Shown: positions 50,701 through 61,872 of the stretch, piece by piece | Position numbering within the stretch: the first letter of the stretch is position 1 | How the letters are laid out: every line of letters starts with the position of its first letter | Assembly (NCBI GenBank): GCA_026874595.1 | Contig: CM049307.1 | Location: 94,090,330-94,154,329, forward strand | Source of the DNA: Sipunculus nudus | Taxonomy: Eukaryota; Annelida; Sipuncula; Golfingiida; Sipunculidae | Length of the DNA: 64,000 bases | Direction: 5' to 3' | Made by a program: the position numbers and the translations under genes | Notes under the pieces: model-generated | Database searches by the model: none | What the model saw: the letters and a program-made list of their open reading frames with translations, nothing else | Told to the model about the DNA's origin: nothing

Positions 50701-53700
50701 ACGACAGGAGCATTTCCAAGCATTGTGGACAAACATCCGAGTACCGAATTCTGAATAATGAGAGGTTGAATGAAGTGGTATTTCAATACCATCTCCTCGC
50801 AATAGAAAAAGGTAATTTTACAGATTAGAATGGTTAACCTTCAGACTTCCTTTTTGCCGTCAGGCGTGAATTTTTTATTTTAGCTAGTCCACTTATCCGT
50901 AGCAGATCTACTGGTTTTCATATTGACCGGCTTTTCATGACGTCACGCCATACAAATGAAATGCACATGTGGTCCCCGGGACAGAACCCGCAGTTAAATT
51001 GTTTGAATGTTTATTATTATTATTATTATTATTATTTCCGTCAGCTTTAGGGATTTATTATTATTGGAAAAATGTTCCCTAGTTAATCGTGATCCGAAAA
51101 ATCGTTATTCCGCTTTCAACTTTACCGATGCACGTCTTGTTCTCACTAAATTTTCTGAGTAGAACGATTCTTGCCTTGACACTGTCCTTATAGTACTTGA
51201 AGTGTGTAATTCTCAGAATAGGGGTCAATTTCGAGTTCCCAAACAGAGGGAAAAAAGTTGTTGCAAAATTCATTTTTTCTTCTTTCCTTTTCAAGCGGGA
51301 TATATGAAAGGTCAAAAACTCCCATCAGCAGCGCACTTTTATCCATACTTGCTTTTTTACCACAATAGAAGAATAGCAGTCTTTAGTCAGCAAGTCAACT
51401 CCGTTACAGCAGTTTGTTTTTTTTAAATCACAAAATAATGCGGTAAAAAAAGAAGAATGAATGTGTCACGTATGTAGATTTTACAAAAGTATGGTACACA
51501 ATCATCATAAACACTAGAGTTTGATATGAAAATTATTCCTGACATTTTTATTAATGCTAAATAATAAGGTGATAGTGCACACAAATGTTTGACCCATAAA
51601 GTGCATTGAAGAGAACTTGCTAAAAGAGACAGGTATACGCTCAATATTACTGATCTCCTACAAATTGTCCATCATTTGACAATAGTTTGTAACGTTATCT
51701 TCTGCAAAGTCTGGAGGAAAACGGTCGAATACAGTTTTTGGCTAAAATGTTGCGCTGACTGGAATGTAACGGAGTTGATAACGCACTAAATTATTAAGAT
51801 ATTCTTACCTAAACTTTTAACACATTTGAACAAAAAGTAAACAGATAACTATCAAGTTGTATCATGCTAAAATATATCGACACAAGTTACCCTGACCGGT
51901 AAACAAAAGTTTACCATATAAAGTTTATTTTAAACACATAAAGTCAATTAATGTAAATTACTGCTAAATTGAACAACTCAGCTCGGGATTGTTGCGAGAA
52001 AGAACTTGCTAAATGCCTACCTACTAGGTATTTTACCATTTCAATATGAATTCAATAAAAACATATTTCTCCTTTAATGACAATAAAATACTTGAGAAAG
52101 TAAGAAATGCCAACATTATCTAAATCCAGGAAAATATTGTTACAATTAAGAGCTGTAACGGAGTTGATCAATTTTCAACAAAAATGATAGTCTTGTTACC
52201 TTATAGAGCTGTGCTATATATGCAACTGGCATTAAAGGCTAGTGTCATCTAAACTAATAAAATATTACCATTAATTTCACAAATATTTAAAACAATAACG
52301 CAAATATTATAGTAAACTGATACCAATTTTTGGATTTACAGTGAATCCTAAGTAAAAAGGGCCTGCTCGACCACTTAAAAGGTGTACACAGTAATATGTT
52401 CCAAAACTTTCTCCTAATTTAATGCAAAAGACTTCATGTTTTATTAAGAAGTCATAATTTCCTTGGATGGTCAATGCAATGCTAAAACGTGATGGAGCTG
52501 AACACTTTCAGTGGCCTTGTAATCAACCTGAATTCGTGTTACAATAAAAGCTGTCAGGTGTAGAACAGAGAACGGAATACACAACACACAGTGTTCATAT
52601 TTTGAATGTTCTCCTTTCGTTTGTGGGCTAAGGGGATATTCTTTCTTATATAAATGCCTAACACTTCATTAGATGAATCCAACAGAAAATAATAATGTCT
52701 ATATACCCTCATTCGTTCTTTTCCAGTCTTAGCCATGGTGATTAGCCTGTAAACCCAATGAATTTAAGTTATAAGCTCATAAACAAACTAGAGGTGCGGA
52801 CCGGACCGCTTGGACCGATAACACAAAATACCGGACCGCTTATTCCTGGACCGGACCGGTTGGACCGCCGAACTTAATGTTTAAAGGATTAAGTTAAACA
52901 AATGTGTTTCAGGATTTAGTTTCACCAACAATCGTGTTATGAACAAGGGGTAATAAACCATCTCAGAAAGACTCATTGGCTACATAAAATATATTTAAAG
53001 CAATGACAGCTGCAATAGTACAATTATATACGTGCACATGTATTATTTTATTTTTTTTTTCCATCGTGAGTAACAGTTAAAGTTCATTTTTTGTTATTAA
53101 CTTATGATTGAAGTGACATGTTCAGCATTAGATCATTGTCCCTGCTGTGTTGCACAATGCTGATACTTTTGCTTAGTATAATAAGACCAATTTCTATACG
53201 ATGAATACATTAAATATATTCTTTATATTAAATTATTAACAAAGGATTAATAAGTTTTCTGTATCAGATCGCACATAAACCATTACATAACTTATCAGCT
53301 GATGTCAATCTGCATCCCTGCCCAGTATAATCTTTGAATCAGCTCGCCCAACCCTGCACATTAGATTAATAAGTTTTCAATATCAAATCGCACTTAAACC
53401 GCTACAAAACTTCATCAGCGTATGTCAGCCCGCATCTATCCCCGCCAAGCAAATTCTTTATATCAGCTCGCTCCACCCTGCACATTTGGCTTATATTCTA
53501 ATCACTATGCCCCACACAGTAACACAAAATATTTACCACTGAAAAATTTATTAAAAAAGACTGTAATTTTAAATTTGTCATTAAAAATCAAACCCAGATC
53601 CTGCGATTAAAGTATAGATTATTATATTACATTTATAGCACGTTTTGTTGTGTATGATATTTGGTTTTGTTAAATATTTGAACAAATATATGTAATAAAA

Positions 53701-56700
53701 AATATGTAGAACAAACGTTGAATAAAAGGAATTACAATATATTTTAATTTTGATGATATTTTAACAAATGTGCCGAACCCCTTGGACCGGTCCACCTTAT
53801 GGACCGGAACGCTTACAGCTGGACCTGACAAAAACAGGGCGCTTACTTGGTGCATCGAACGGTCCGGTCCGGTCCGCACTTCTAAAACAAACTTATAAAA
53901 GTTTTAATGTTTCTATTGCTGTCAAATTTCAAGACTAAAGCATTTTTTAATTACCAAAATTAATTATTTGTTTTCAAAGAGCAACAGTATTTTCCAGACC
54001 AAGATAAACGCATTAAAAGGGATTATACTATATATCAAGTGGTCAGTGAAGCTGCTTCTTATCTTCAGTGTGCTTATTTATAAATCCTCTCACCAGAGAA
54101 TAATTTATTACTGGTTGGACTTTTCATAGAAAAAATGTTTGGTGATTCGTCAACTCCGTTACAATAGAATGGCAACGGAGTTGATCGTAACGGAGCTGAT
54201 TATTTTTTAAATTTTACCTAATCAGCGGACATGATAGACATGAAATCCTTCAAACAAATATTTCAATTCTGATAGATTTACGATGCCTCTCTCTGTTCAT
54301 GGATGTTTATAGGTTTCAACAATTACTTTTTTCACAAATGGCGTAACAGAGTTGATGGGTGAATTAAGCTACTTTACTTTTTATACACTTTTTCACTGAT
54401 AAAAATCAAAACTCCGGATTGAAGCCATGATTCTTCACTTTGAATGCCCTACACTGTAACGAATGATATGATCAGCCACTCGATTTGTTCCACTGGATGG
54501 CTGTAGATGGCATATTGGTGCAGTTGTAACGGAGTTGACGAAAATTTAGGACATGGCTTCGTTAGTCCAGCGAGTGAAAAATACTGAAGAGCAGCTCATA
54601 GAAATTTTGTAGGAAGCACATTAGATCTTGTTTATAGTAAACAAACACAAAAATACCCGAATTATTAGTGATGGGTACTAAATTTATTTATATTTTCATT
54701 GGAACCTCTTATTTAGGACATATATTTTTTTATAACGGTTTCATTTTGGATCTTAAAAATTGGCCCTAAAATTGCATCTGGACTTACTCTTGCAATATTA
54801 CCCTCACATGGGGAATCGAAATAAATCGTCAAACTCATTCTGATATAATTATAACCATGATTGTGTGTTAATAATACCTTATGAAGCAGTCGGACCCTAT
54901 TTTGACCCCTATTTGAAGAATTGCACAAGTAAGTTTCGTGTCGTATTCCTGAACCCTCATGGAACCCCGGAAGGTTTATTACCCCAAGGTTTTATAAACC
55001 ACTGATTGGGGTCGCACATTTTGTGTACATACTAAAACCTGCATGTCGCAGGCCTCATGTCGGATTTATGGGTATATCAGAAATATCAAATACACGCATA
55101 TGCACCGAGAATGTTTGGATGTGCACCCCCCCCCCCCCTTTCCCCCACATACACACACCCTCCCCTCAAGAACCATATGGTTCATTAAGGTACATTAACC
55201 CTCTCATCAGATAATTAATAACTACCAACGTATAAACAAGCATGACCTGTGACATCATGGACTGAGATTCACAACTTCCAGTCAAATTTTGAAGAACCAA
55301 TTTGCCAATTTGTTAAAAATTTTCTATGACAACAGAAATATATATCACCTATGTCTGGTTAAAACACAGTGAATTGATGGTCTGAGGAAAATGCATGATT
55401 GTTAAGCTATCAGGAACTATTCCAACAGCTTGCTTGAAACCTGTCAGTCTCAAAGGAACACCACAAAGGGCAAATATAAGATCAAAATATATAGCAAAAA
55501 TCAAGGAAATACATGCAAGAATTATTGAGAAACAGGTGCTTCTGTATGAATTTTTATTCAATACAAGCCAACTGTACTGCACTTTTATAAATGATGGTAA
55601 TATTTATTCAGAAATATTTTACCCAATCCTTTACAAGATTACATAAATATACATCCAACTACATTCACTTTAACTGTTCTTGAGATAATATGATCAAAAG
55701 GAATTAAAAGATGGTTCCCTGGTGGCCATATTGGACTTCTGACAAGTCTGAAATCAGACAACAAACATTCTCTAAATCGGACCAAACATTAAAGAAAAAT
55801 TACTGAAACTGCACTGAAGAAAGAATTTCTAAGGTGGCTAACTGGCAGACATAATGGATTTCTGACAAGTATGACATTTGATATCCCACATTCTCCAATA
55901 AGAGACCAAACTTGGGGCAAATTATCCAGTAATGAATGCCCAAAATAATTCAAAAGGCATGTCCAGGCCCTCATATCAGATTTATAGATATGCAATTGTA
56001 AAAAGTGTAAGTCCAATATTTTTTATTATCACTCTGCTTTTCAATGGGGTCAGCAGGGTAGGTAAACTGCCAAACCTGAAAGAAAAGAAATGCAGAAAGC
56101 ATGACTTTGAGTCTTGAAATAAAACAAAAAGCCATCCTAAATCAAGGTACACATCCACATATTATGAGAACAAACACTTGCTTTTATATGTGGTGATATA
56201 TATTAAAATATTCAGATATCTAGGAAACTAAGTTTATTGCTAGGATTCCATAAAATAAACTGCAAAATGTTCCCATCATCTTATAAATCAGTAGCTAAAC
56301 CTTAATACTATACTCTCATAGTCTTAATGCCTGGCTGAAGCATTCTGACAACAGTGTTTTTGTTATGAAGTAACGAGGTACTTATCACTGAGCCTTATCA
56401 CTTAATAGGCTGATACAAAAGGGAGTCATATGTCACCAGTGTCACTCACAATTACAGCCACACAGGGAGATGTACCAGCTGGAGTGGGATGGTTATATAT
56501 ACAAGAAAAATAGAGATGGTCTATAAAATAAGTAATTGTGAACATCCCTGACCTATGACCTTGGCCTTTTGCCCATATATCAACTGGATTCTTTCTAAAT
56601 GATGGGTAACTACTAACCACTTAAATCTGGTGTAATTACTTGGCAACCAATGGGTGAATAACTTTGACCTGCAACCTTTAACCTGCTGACCAGCTGACCT

Positions 56701-59160
56701 CAAAATCAATAAGTTATTTATTCAAGCAAAAAGACCCATAAATATGAAGTTTGAGTCAAACTGAGTGATGCATAGATGTGGCATATGTGAAAGACTGAAG
56801 GTTTTGGTTGAACAGTTACACTTGAAATATGCTCACAAGCATTTAGAACAATTAAATATTGTGACCTTGACCTTTGACTTTTTGACCTCAACATCAATAG
56901 GCTTCTTCCCTCATTGGTAGGTAAGCCATATATGACAGATGGAAGGTACAGATTGAAAAGTTTGCCTGAAAATGACTCCACGCAAGAAGTGGGTGCTGTG
57001 AACTTGACCTTTGACCTCAAAATTAATAGGTCTTTTCCCCTGTTGGCAGAGAAGCGATATCAGTGCTGGAAGGTTTGGAATGAAAAGTCTACCTTGAAAT
57101 GTGTCCCCAACCTTTTCAAAGAAGTGGATCCTGTGACCCTGACCTTTGACCTTGTGACCTCAAAATCTATATGATTCTTCTCCAACTTAGTAGGTGAGCT
57201 ATATGTGAAAAATCAAAGAATTGGGATGAAAGGGTTGGCTTAAAATGCATCCACAGGCTTTTCAAAGAAGAGGCTCCTGTGACCTTGACCTTTGACCTTT
57301 TGACTTAAAAAAAATTATGGTTCTTCCCCTGTTGGTAGGTGAGCTGTATGTGAAAGATGGAAGGTTTGGGATGAAAATTTTGTCTCAAAGAGTTATTTCT
57401 GGGGGGTGCCAACACACCCCATAACTCCGAGAATATAGGTCGCAGTGACCTAATTTCAGGTTTGCAAGGAGATCTTTTTATAACCTCTAAGACTGCATAG
57501 GGTTCATGGCCCTAGCCCCTACGGTTAAGATTTGTGCCCTGCTAACGGACGGACGGCCGGCCGGACGGACAGACGGAAGGACGACGGACAAAGACCCATC
57601 GCTATAGCCCAGCATGACTGAAAGTCAGCTGAGCTAAAAAACCTGAGTTATTATACTGATAACATGCTTATTTGCTTCGATTAAGATTTTGGCCTGGTTA
57701 GTTATGAACAGAGCCAGGGGAATTCTAAAACAGGTTGCTGGAGACATCTACTGGAGAAGGCGTAAACTATAGAAGAAGATAACAGTACATGTATATCTAA
57801 CCTGAGATGGCGCCCGCACATATTTTCTTCCACAGCGGGGTGTGGGCGGGATCTGTGGCTCCGAACAGTTTCTTTATTGGTTCGTAAGCTCCTAGTCTGA
57901 TGGTACTGTATATACCCTCACGCATCAACGAGGCTGTCAACCTGAGGGGTCAAAGGTCACATTAATATTCATTAAGGTCAACTACGTGAAGAATATCGCC
58001 TTAATAGCGTAGCTCTGATTGACTGTCCTGTAATATTACTAAAAGGAATTGAAATCATACTTTCTCTGTGTTGGAATTCAAAGGGTGAAAAAAATGAGCT
58101 CACATATATTTTCGTCTTCTTTTCATCTTAGACAAAAAAGACAATTTCTGAGGTAACAAAAAATTTAGACCAACGTTTATTTTACCAAAGTTTTACTAAT
58201 ACGGTTCCTGTACACAGGAAATGTCATCAGGTCCCAGCCATTTCAACCACCAGCAGGGGGCGGTAACGTGTGATTTTCAAAGCCACTGTTCTAGGGACAC
58301 AGCGACAGTCACAACTTATAATTTCCTTTTTACATCTTATGGCCTCATTATTACAGACCATGAAGCCTCTTTGTAGACTGGCCCAGTCCATGAAATTGGT
58401 TAGACTTAATTTTGCCTCTGACAGAGAAATCAAACGTTCCTGCGTTGTATGGCACTAAGTATCGGTACCGCCACCTTGCGACAACTCAATCTCTTATTTA
58501 CATTAGGAACCTCTTAACTTTTTATGTTCCAGTCATGCAGCTTAGGTCATCTGACCAAGGGCTTTTAATGATTCCTAAAGCACGAAGTGAGATGTGTCGT
58601 TCGAGAGCTTTCTCAGCTGTGGCACCAAGGTTGTGAAATGAACTTCCGCACTCAAGCAGATCTTCATCATCTTTAGCTTCTTTTAAAAGAAATCTTAAAA
58701 CTTACCTTTTTATATTAGCTTTTGGTAATTCTTAGAAATATGGGTTTTCTTTTAGGAATCTTTGCTATAGTAGGAATCTACGTTTTATGTTTGGTAAAAC
58801 TGTGCTTTATATGTCTTGTAAAGCGCTTTTGATAACCATTTTGTTGAATTAGCGCTATATAAATTAAATATATTCTTCTTATGATTATATAACTAATTTA
58901 CCACTCTCTGGCTGTTAGATATAAGATCCGACACGGAGTTACGTTTATCGGTGCATGGAATCACGTATTATTTACGCATTTAGTACAAACATAAATACTA
59001 ACGCCCTGGCAGGGCTAGTTTGAAGTCCTACAACTCCCTCCTCATTCTCAGAAGAATATTCTATTGCCATGTAAACGTACCTCCGTTAACCTAAGTCCCA
59101 TTGCATTTTCATATTGGAAATGAAAAATCACTGGATAACTTTTTTTTTATTTTTACGATC

Positions 59161-59210
<50 letters not shown>

Positions 59211-60716
59211 ACCCTTTATATAGCCCTCTGGGACCCTCCTCCTGTACAATTCTGACGGATCCCCTGAAGAATCCTCGGTAATACCGGGTGGACATGGCGG
59301 ACATGACGCCTCCCTGACGGACGGATAGTTCCTGGTCAAGCTGCATCCGGATCTTAATCACGTCAATCGGGTTCGTAACTGAAAGATACATAGAAGTACA
59401 GTCAATTTAGTAAAGGCTAGACCTTTCTATTTCTCTGCCATATATATTGTCAATAAGTTGCACTTATTGCCAGTCTTAAGAACATCTCAAGCTCAACTCC
59501 TGAACTTTTATTTTGATCAACGAACACAAGAGGTTGTGTATCTCTCGTGCCGCATGCAGACGTCGCCACCTGTCAAGCATTTTATCAGAAAAGGCCTTTC
59601 GCTAACTATTAAACCCAAACCAAATGCTACCGCCCACCTAAAAAGACAACCCCTGGTAACACGGCTACCCAGCAGACCAGTGGAAGAGCACAATCGCTAA
59701 TACAGAGTCAGGTTTTCTTGTATTTACTCGATACTGTATTTCATAGTTCTGTTTTATCAAGTGACCCCCCCCCCCTCCACCCCCCAAAAAAGAAAGAAAA
59801 TTTAAAGGATAACATGTAACAGACTCCTGGTGGCCGGTGCAGTCCAACAATCCACGTGTCACTGGTATCATCCTGCTAAGAATGTATGATTTCTGCAGTT
59901 CGGGATTCAACAGGACAACAGTACGCAGAGGTGATAGGGAACGTCAGTGGCGTCAATTTTTTCTTCCGGGGGAGTGGGGTGGGGCTTGTAGAGTGTAGAT
60001 AGACACAAACGCGTGCGCGCGCGTGGGTGTGTGTGTAAATTTTAAGTTCGTTTGAGCACCGTGTTATTACTCGGAGTTTCACGCTGTTGCCGGTATCCGT
60101 TTGTTTGTGTGAAACTTTAATCGCCCTCAAAAGAAAAACCTACGAATCACACCTGTCTAAAGCGAAATCCGAGTCTTAATTGATTGGATTGTGTTAAAGG
60201 TGAAAATTATGAGAAAGTCCTCGATCAAAGGGAGAACACATACAATTGGCAAGATATCATGTTTGATATTCACCATATGCATTATAGATTTCACATTATA
60301 TTCTAAATGATATGTTATCCAAGCCAGCTAACACGCGGGCGGATCATTTAATGTATATTAATTAGCTACCAGTTGCTATGGTAACGTCCTTGGGGCTTCA
60401 ATAATGGCGTGTTGTGTATATTCTGCCGTCCTAGTGCCCTGGATTGATTTGAGGTCACCACCCGGACCCCAAACGACCCGGACCGCAACAGCTACCCCTA
60501 AACACAAGTGTGCATGTCAAGCAACCCAGTTCAGAGACACAAACTGAAGCGCCCGCGACAGCTAGCAGACGACAGTTTTTTCTCTGAGCAGACGACAGTC
60601 TGATATCATTGATCTACCATTGATGGGCGTGTCTTACCTGCCGCTGCACACATGCATGACGTTCCAGCAAGGATAAACCGCCACAATTCTTCGTTTTTCG
60701 GTCCTGTACCTCCCAT
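47738..60716 (-). CDS. Mitochondrial carrier (SLC25), uncoupling protein/ucpB-like, complete, six exons
   Basis: Coding exons in transcript order: 60638-60716, 59213-59378, 57802-57941, 50189-50385, 48639-48804 and 47738-47907. All borders are GT/AG, phases agree, and the total is 918 nt (305 aa plus TGA). The start is the ATG at 60716 (MGGTGPKNEELWRF). Three SLC25 repeats each keep the PX[DE]XX[KR] signature: NPIDVIKIR (exon 2), TPTDLVKVR (exon 4) and SPVDVVKTR (exon 5). GLYKG, GLYVGVGPTVQRAA and GLYKGFIPNWMRIGP follow in the usual places, and the length is normal for the family. It should be a six-helix inner-membrane transporter. It resembles the UCP/dicarboxylate/ucpB subgroup; the substrate cannot be read from sequence. 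Introns 4 and 5 contain tandem arrays built from the neighbouring exon junctions. Confident of the fold and structure; the exact subfamily is inference. Confidence 0.93.
47883..48300 (-). repeat. 38-bp minisatellite, 11 copies, carrying the exon 6 3' splice junction
   Basis: The first copy is the real exon 6 acceptor (TTTATGTTTCAG, then ATACGTACCGTAACGCC). Ten further copies at a strict 38-bp period follow upstream in the transcript. Each keeps TTTCAG or a close variant (some TTCCGATG) and about 24 nt of exon 6 sequence. Later copies diverge. Confidence 0.9.
49068..50192 (-). repeat. 53-bp minisatellite, 21 copies, each carrying the exon 4 5' splice junction
   Basis: Twenty-one units of 53 bp run directly into the real exon 4 end (50189 onward), which is the 22nd copy. 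On the minus strand each unit reads AGAGCCGCCATCCTAACAG, CTACTCAG, then GTAGGTCATAATACACCCC. It therefore holds the last 27 nt of exon 4 (RAAILTATQ) and its donor. Every unit also has an AG just before AGAGCC, so each could act as an in-frame 27-nt mini-exon. Units differ mainly at the CACACAG/CGGACAG/AGAGAG stretch. Confidence 0.92.
51070..54650. repeat. Field of dispersed GTAACGGAGTTGAT motifs in carrier intron 3
   Basis: The motif or its complement, with one or two changes, occurs near 51393(-), 51769(+), 52155(+), 52488(+, weak), 54149(-), 54174(+), 54189(+), 54341(+) and 54525(+), and I did not notice it elsewhere. The hAT element at 52.79-53.88 kb lies within the field. The rest is AT-rich without a gene. 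Confidence 0.6.
52789..53884. mobile_element. Non-autonomous hAT-type DNA transposon with 8-bp target duplication
   Basis: Terminal inverted repeats TAGAGGTGCGGACCGGACCG (left) and TAGAAGTGCGGACCGGACCG (right, reverse complement) are flanked on both sides by AAACAAAC (52781-52788 and 53885-53892). An 8-bp duplication and TAG-type ends fit the hAT superfamily. There is no transposase frame. Subterminal GGACCG motifs recur at both ends, and about 120 bp is duplicated internally (about 53245-53365 and 53365-53485). It lies in carrier intron 3. Confidence 0.85.
56500..57640 (+). repeat. ~140-bp degenerate tandem array ending in GACGGACGG and CAGCTGAGCT
   Basis: TGACCTTGACCTTTGACC-type blocks recur near 56868, 57008, 57138 and 57285. 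Each is followed by ATCAATAGGCTTCTTCC-like and AAGGTTTGGGATGAAAA-like segments. The 3' end has ACGGACGGCCGGCCGGACGG, CCATCGCTATAGCCC and CAGCTGAGCTAAAAA. The same terminus recurs at 45.93-46.02 kb. It is non-coding and lies in carrier intron 3. Confidence 0.7.
58450..58870 (+). mobile_element. 3' end of a CR1/L2-type LINE, degraded
   Basis: One frame reads LRSSDQGLLMIPKARSEM, RAFSAVAPRL, a stop where Trp is expected, NELPHSSRSSSSLASFKR and NLKTYLF. This is the typical carboxyl end of CR1/L2-like reverse-transcriptase proteins. A short 3' tail with AGCGCTATATAAATTAAATA follows. It is dead and 5'-truncated, and lies in carrier intron 2. Confidence 0.7.
59164..59209. repeat. (CT)n microsatellite abutting the carrier exon 2 donor
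   Basis: In the transcript the exon 2 donor is GTAAAGAGAGAG..., so the GA tract starts within the splice-site consensus itself. Confidence 0.98.
60372..60385. promoter_or_regulatory. X-box-like palindrome in carrier intron 1
   Basis: GTTGCTATGGTAAC differs from the ideal RFX palindrome GTTGCCATGGCAAC at two positions. It lies about 250 nt inside intron 1, downstream of exon 1. Function is unproven. Confidence 0.3.
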
Positions 60717-60884
60717 AACAGTGTTGTTACGTGTACTACACGCCGGGCTAACTGGGTACACACAGTTTTACTATATACTCGGCCTGTGTGTGTATCCAGT
60801 TACCAACTGCGCTCAAGCTTTACTTCCATACCAAACACGCGCGGCCTATGCCAACCATACTGTGTTGATTGCTAACTGGTGCGT

Positions 60885-61872
60885 GCCGGTGTAACAGGCC
60901 AGATTACACCCCCTGCCCAGTTTATTCCCGGAAATATTTAGCCTATAGGCCAGAACATATCCCGGAGTATATTCTGGTCTAGGCTATTTTATACTCTTCA
61001 AGTCCAGTTAATACACCTCACACGAATCCCAGAAAGTTACTTGCATCATATACCAGATGTGGAGATCCATTTGATCAACAGTATTTAAAACATATCTTAT
61101 CTTATACATTTTTTATAATATCTATTTTCTATCGCCACGCATTATTAAATATCAGATTATTAGGATTTAGAGCTACTCCAAACCATGGATCATTCATCCC
61201 TTTGTATATTAATAAATATATGAATTTAAATGTAAGTTTAATTCAGTCACTATCACGATAAAACTTACAATATTAATATTGAAACGAAAAATCAATAGAT
61301 AATAACATATTTAGTAACTTCTTTAAGTTAATTAAAAACTACATTTGCGCTGTACTGTTGTATACTTTTCTATATTGTATACATCATGTTACTTTTTTTT
61401 CAGCTAGAGTTCGTTTAAATGTGGAAATTTTGTTGTAGGTTTGAATTAATTGGGAAGGAGTCTCATATCAGATGATATAATTTCGGAGAACCCAGAGACA
61501 ACATTGTTATGTACTAACGCGATTCTACACACTTATAGTCCGATCGCCATGGATACCTTCACTTACTCTCGATAAGTTCATTAAATTAATAAAAAGCTGA
61601 TAGAAGGTGATTTTTTTTCTCGTAAAAACTACAATTATTTAAGTCTGAAAGCGCACCTATTAAAATCAACGGGTGTGTGTGTGTGGGGGGGGGTTATAAT
61701 CTGGCCTAAGGGGGTATAAAATGGACTAGGCAAGATTATACCCCGGGTTATAATCTAGCCCCGGTTTATTTATATAGTTTGGGTTATACCCCGGGTATAT
61801 TTATAGTTTGGGCTAGGCCAGATCATACCCGGGTATACAATCAACGGGGCTATTCTTGCCCGCTACACCGGC
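60885..61872. mobile_element. Candidate terminal-inverted-repeat element with palindrome-rich ends
   Basis: The left end GCCGGTGTAACAGGCCAGAT matches the reverse complement of the right end GCCGGTGTAGCGGGCAAGAA with few mismatches. Zones of short palindromes (for example GATTATACCCCGGGTTATAATC-like) occupy about 60890-60990 and 61690-61850. No open frame or clear target duplication is visible. It lies about 170 nt upstream of the carrier start codon. Confidence 0.45.
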
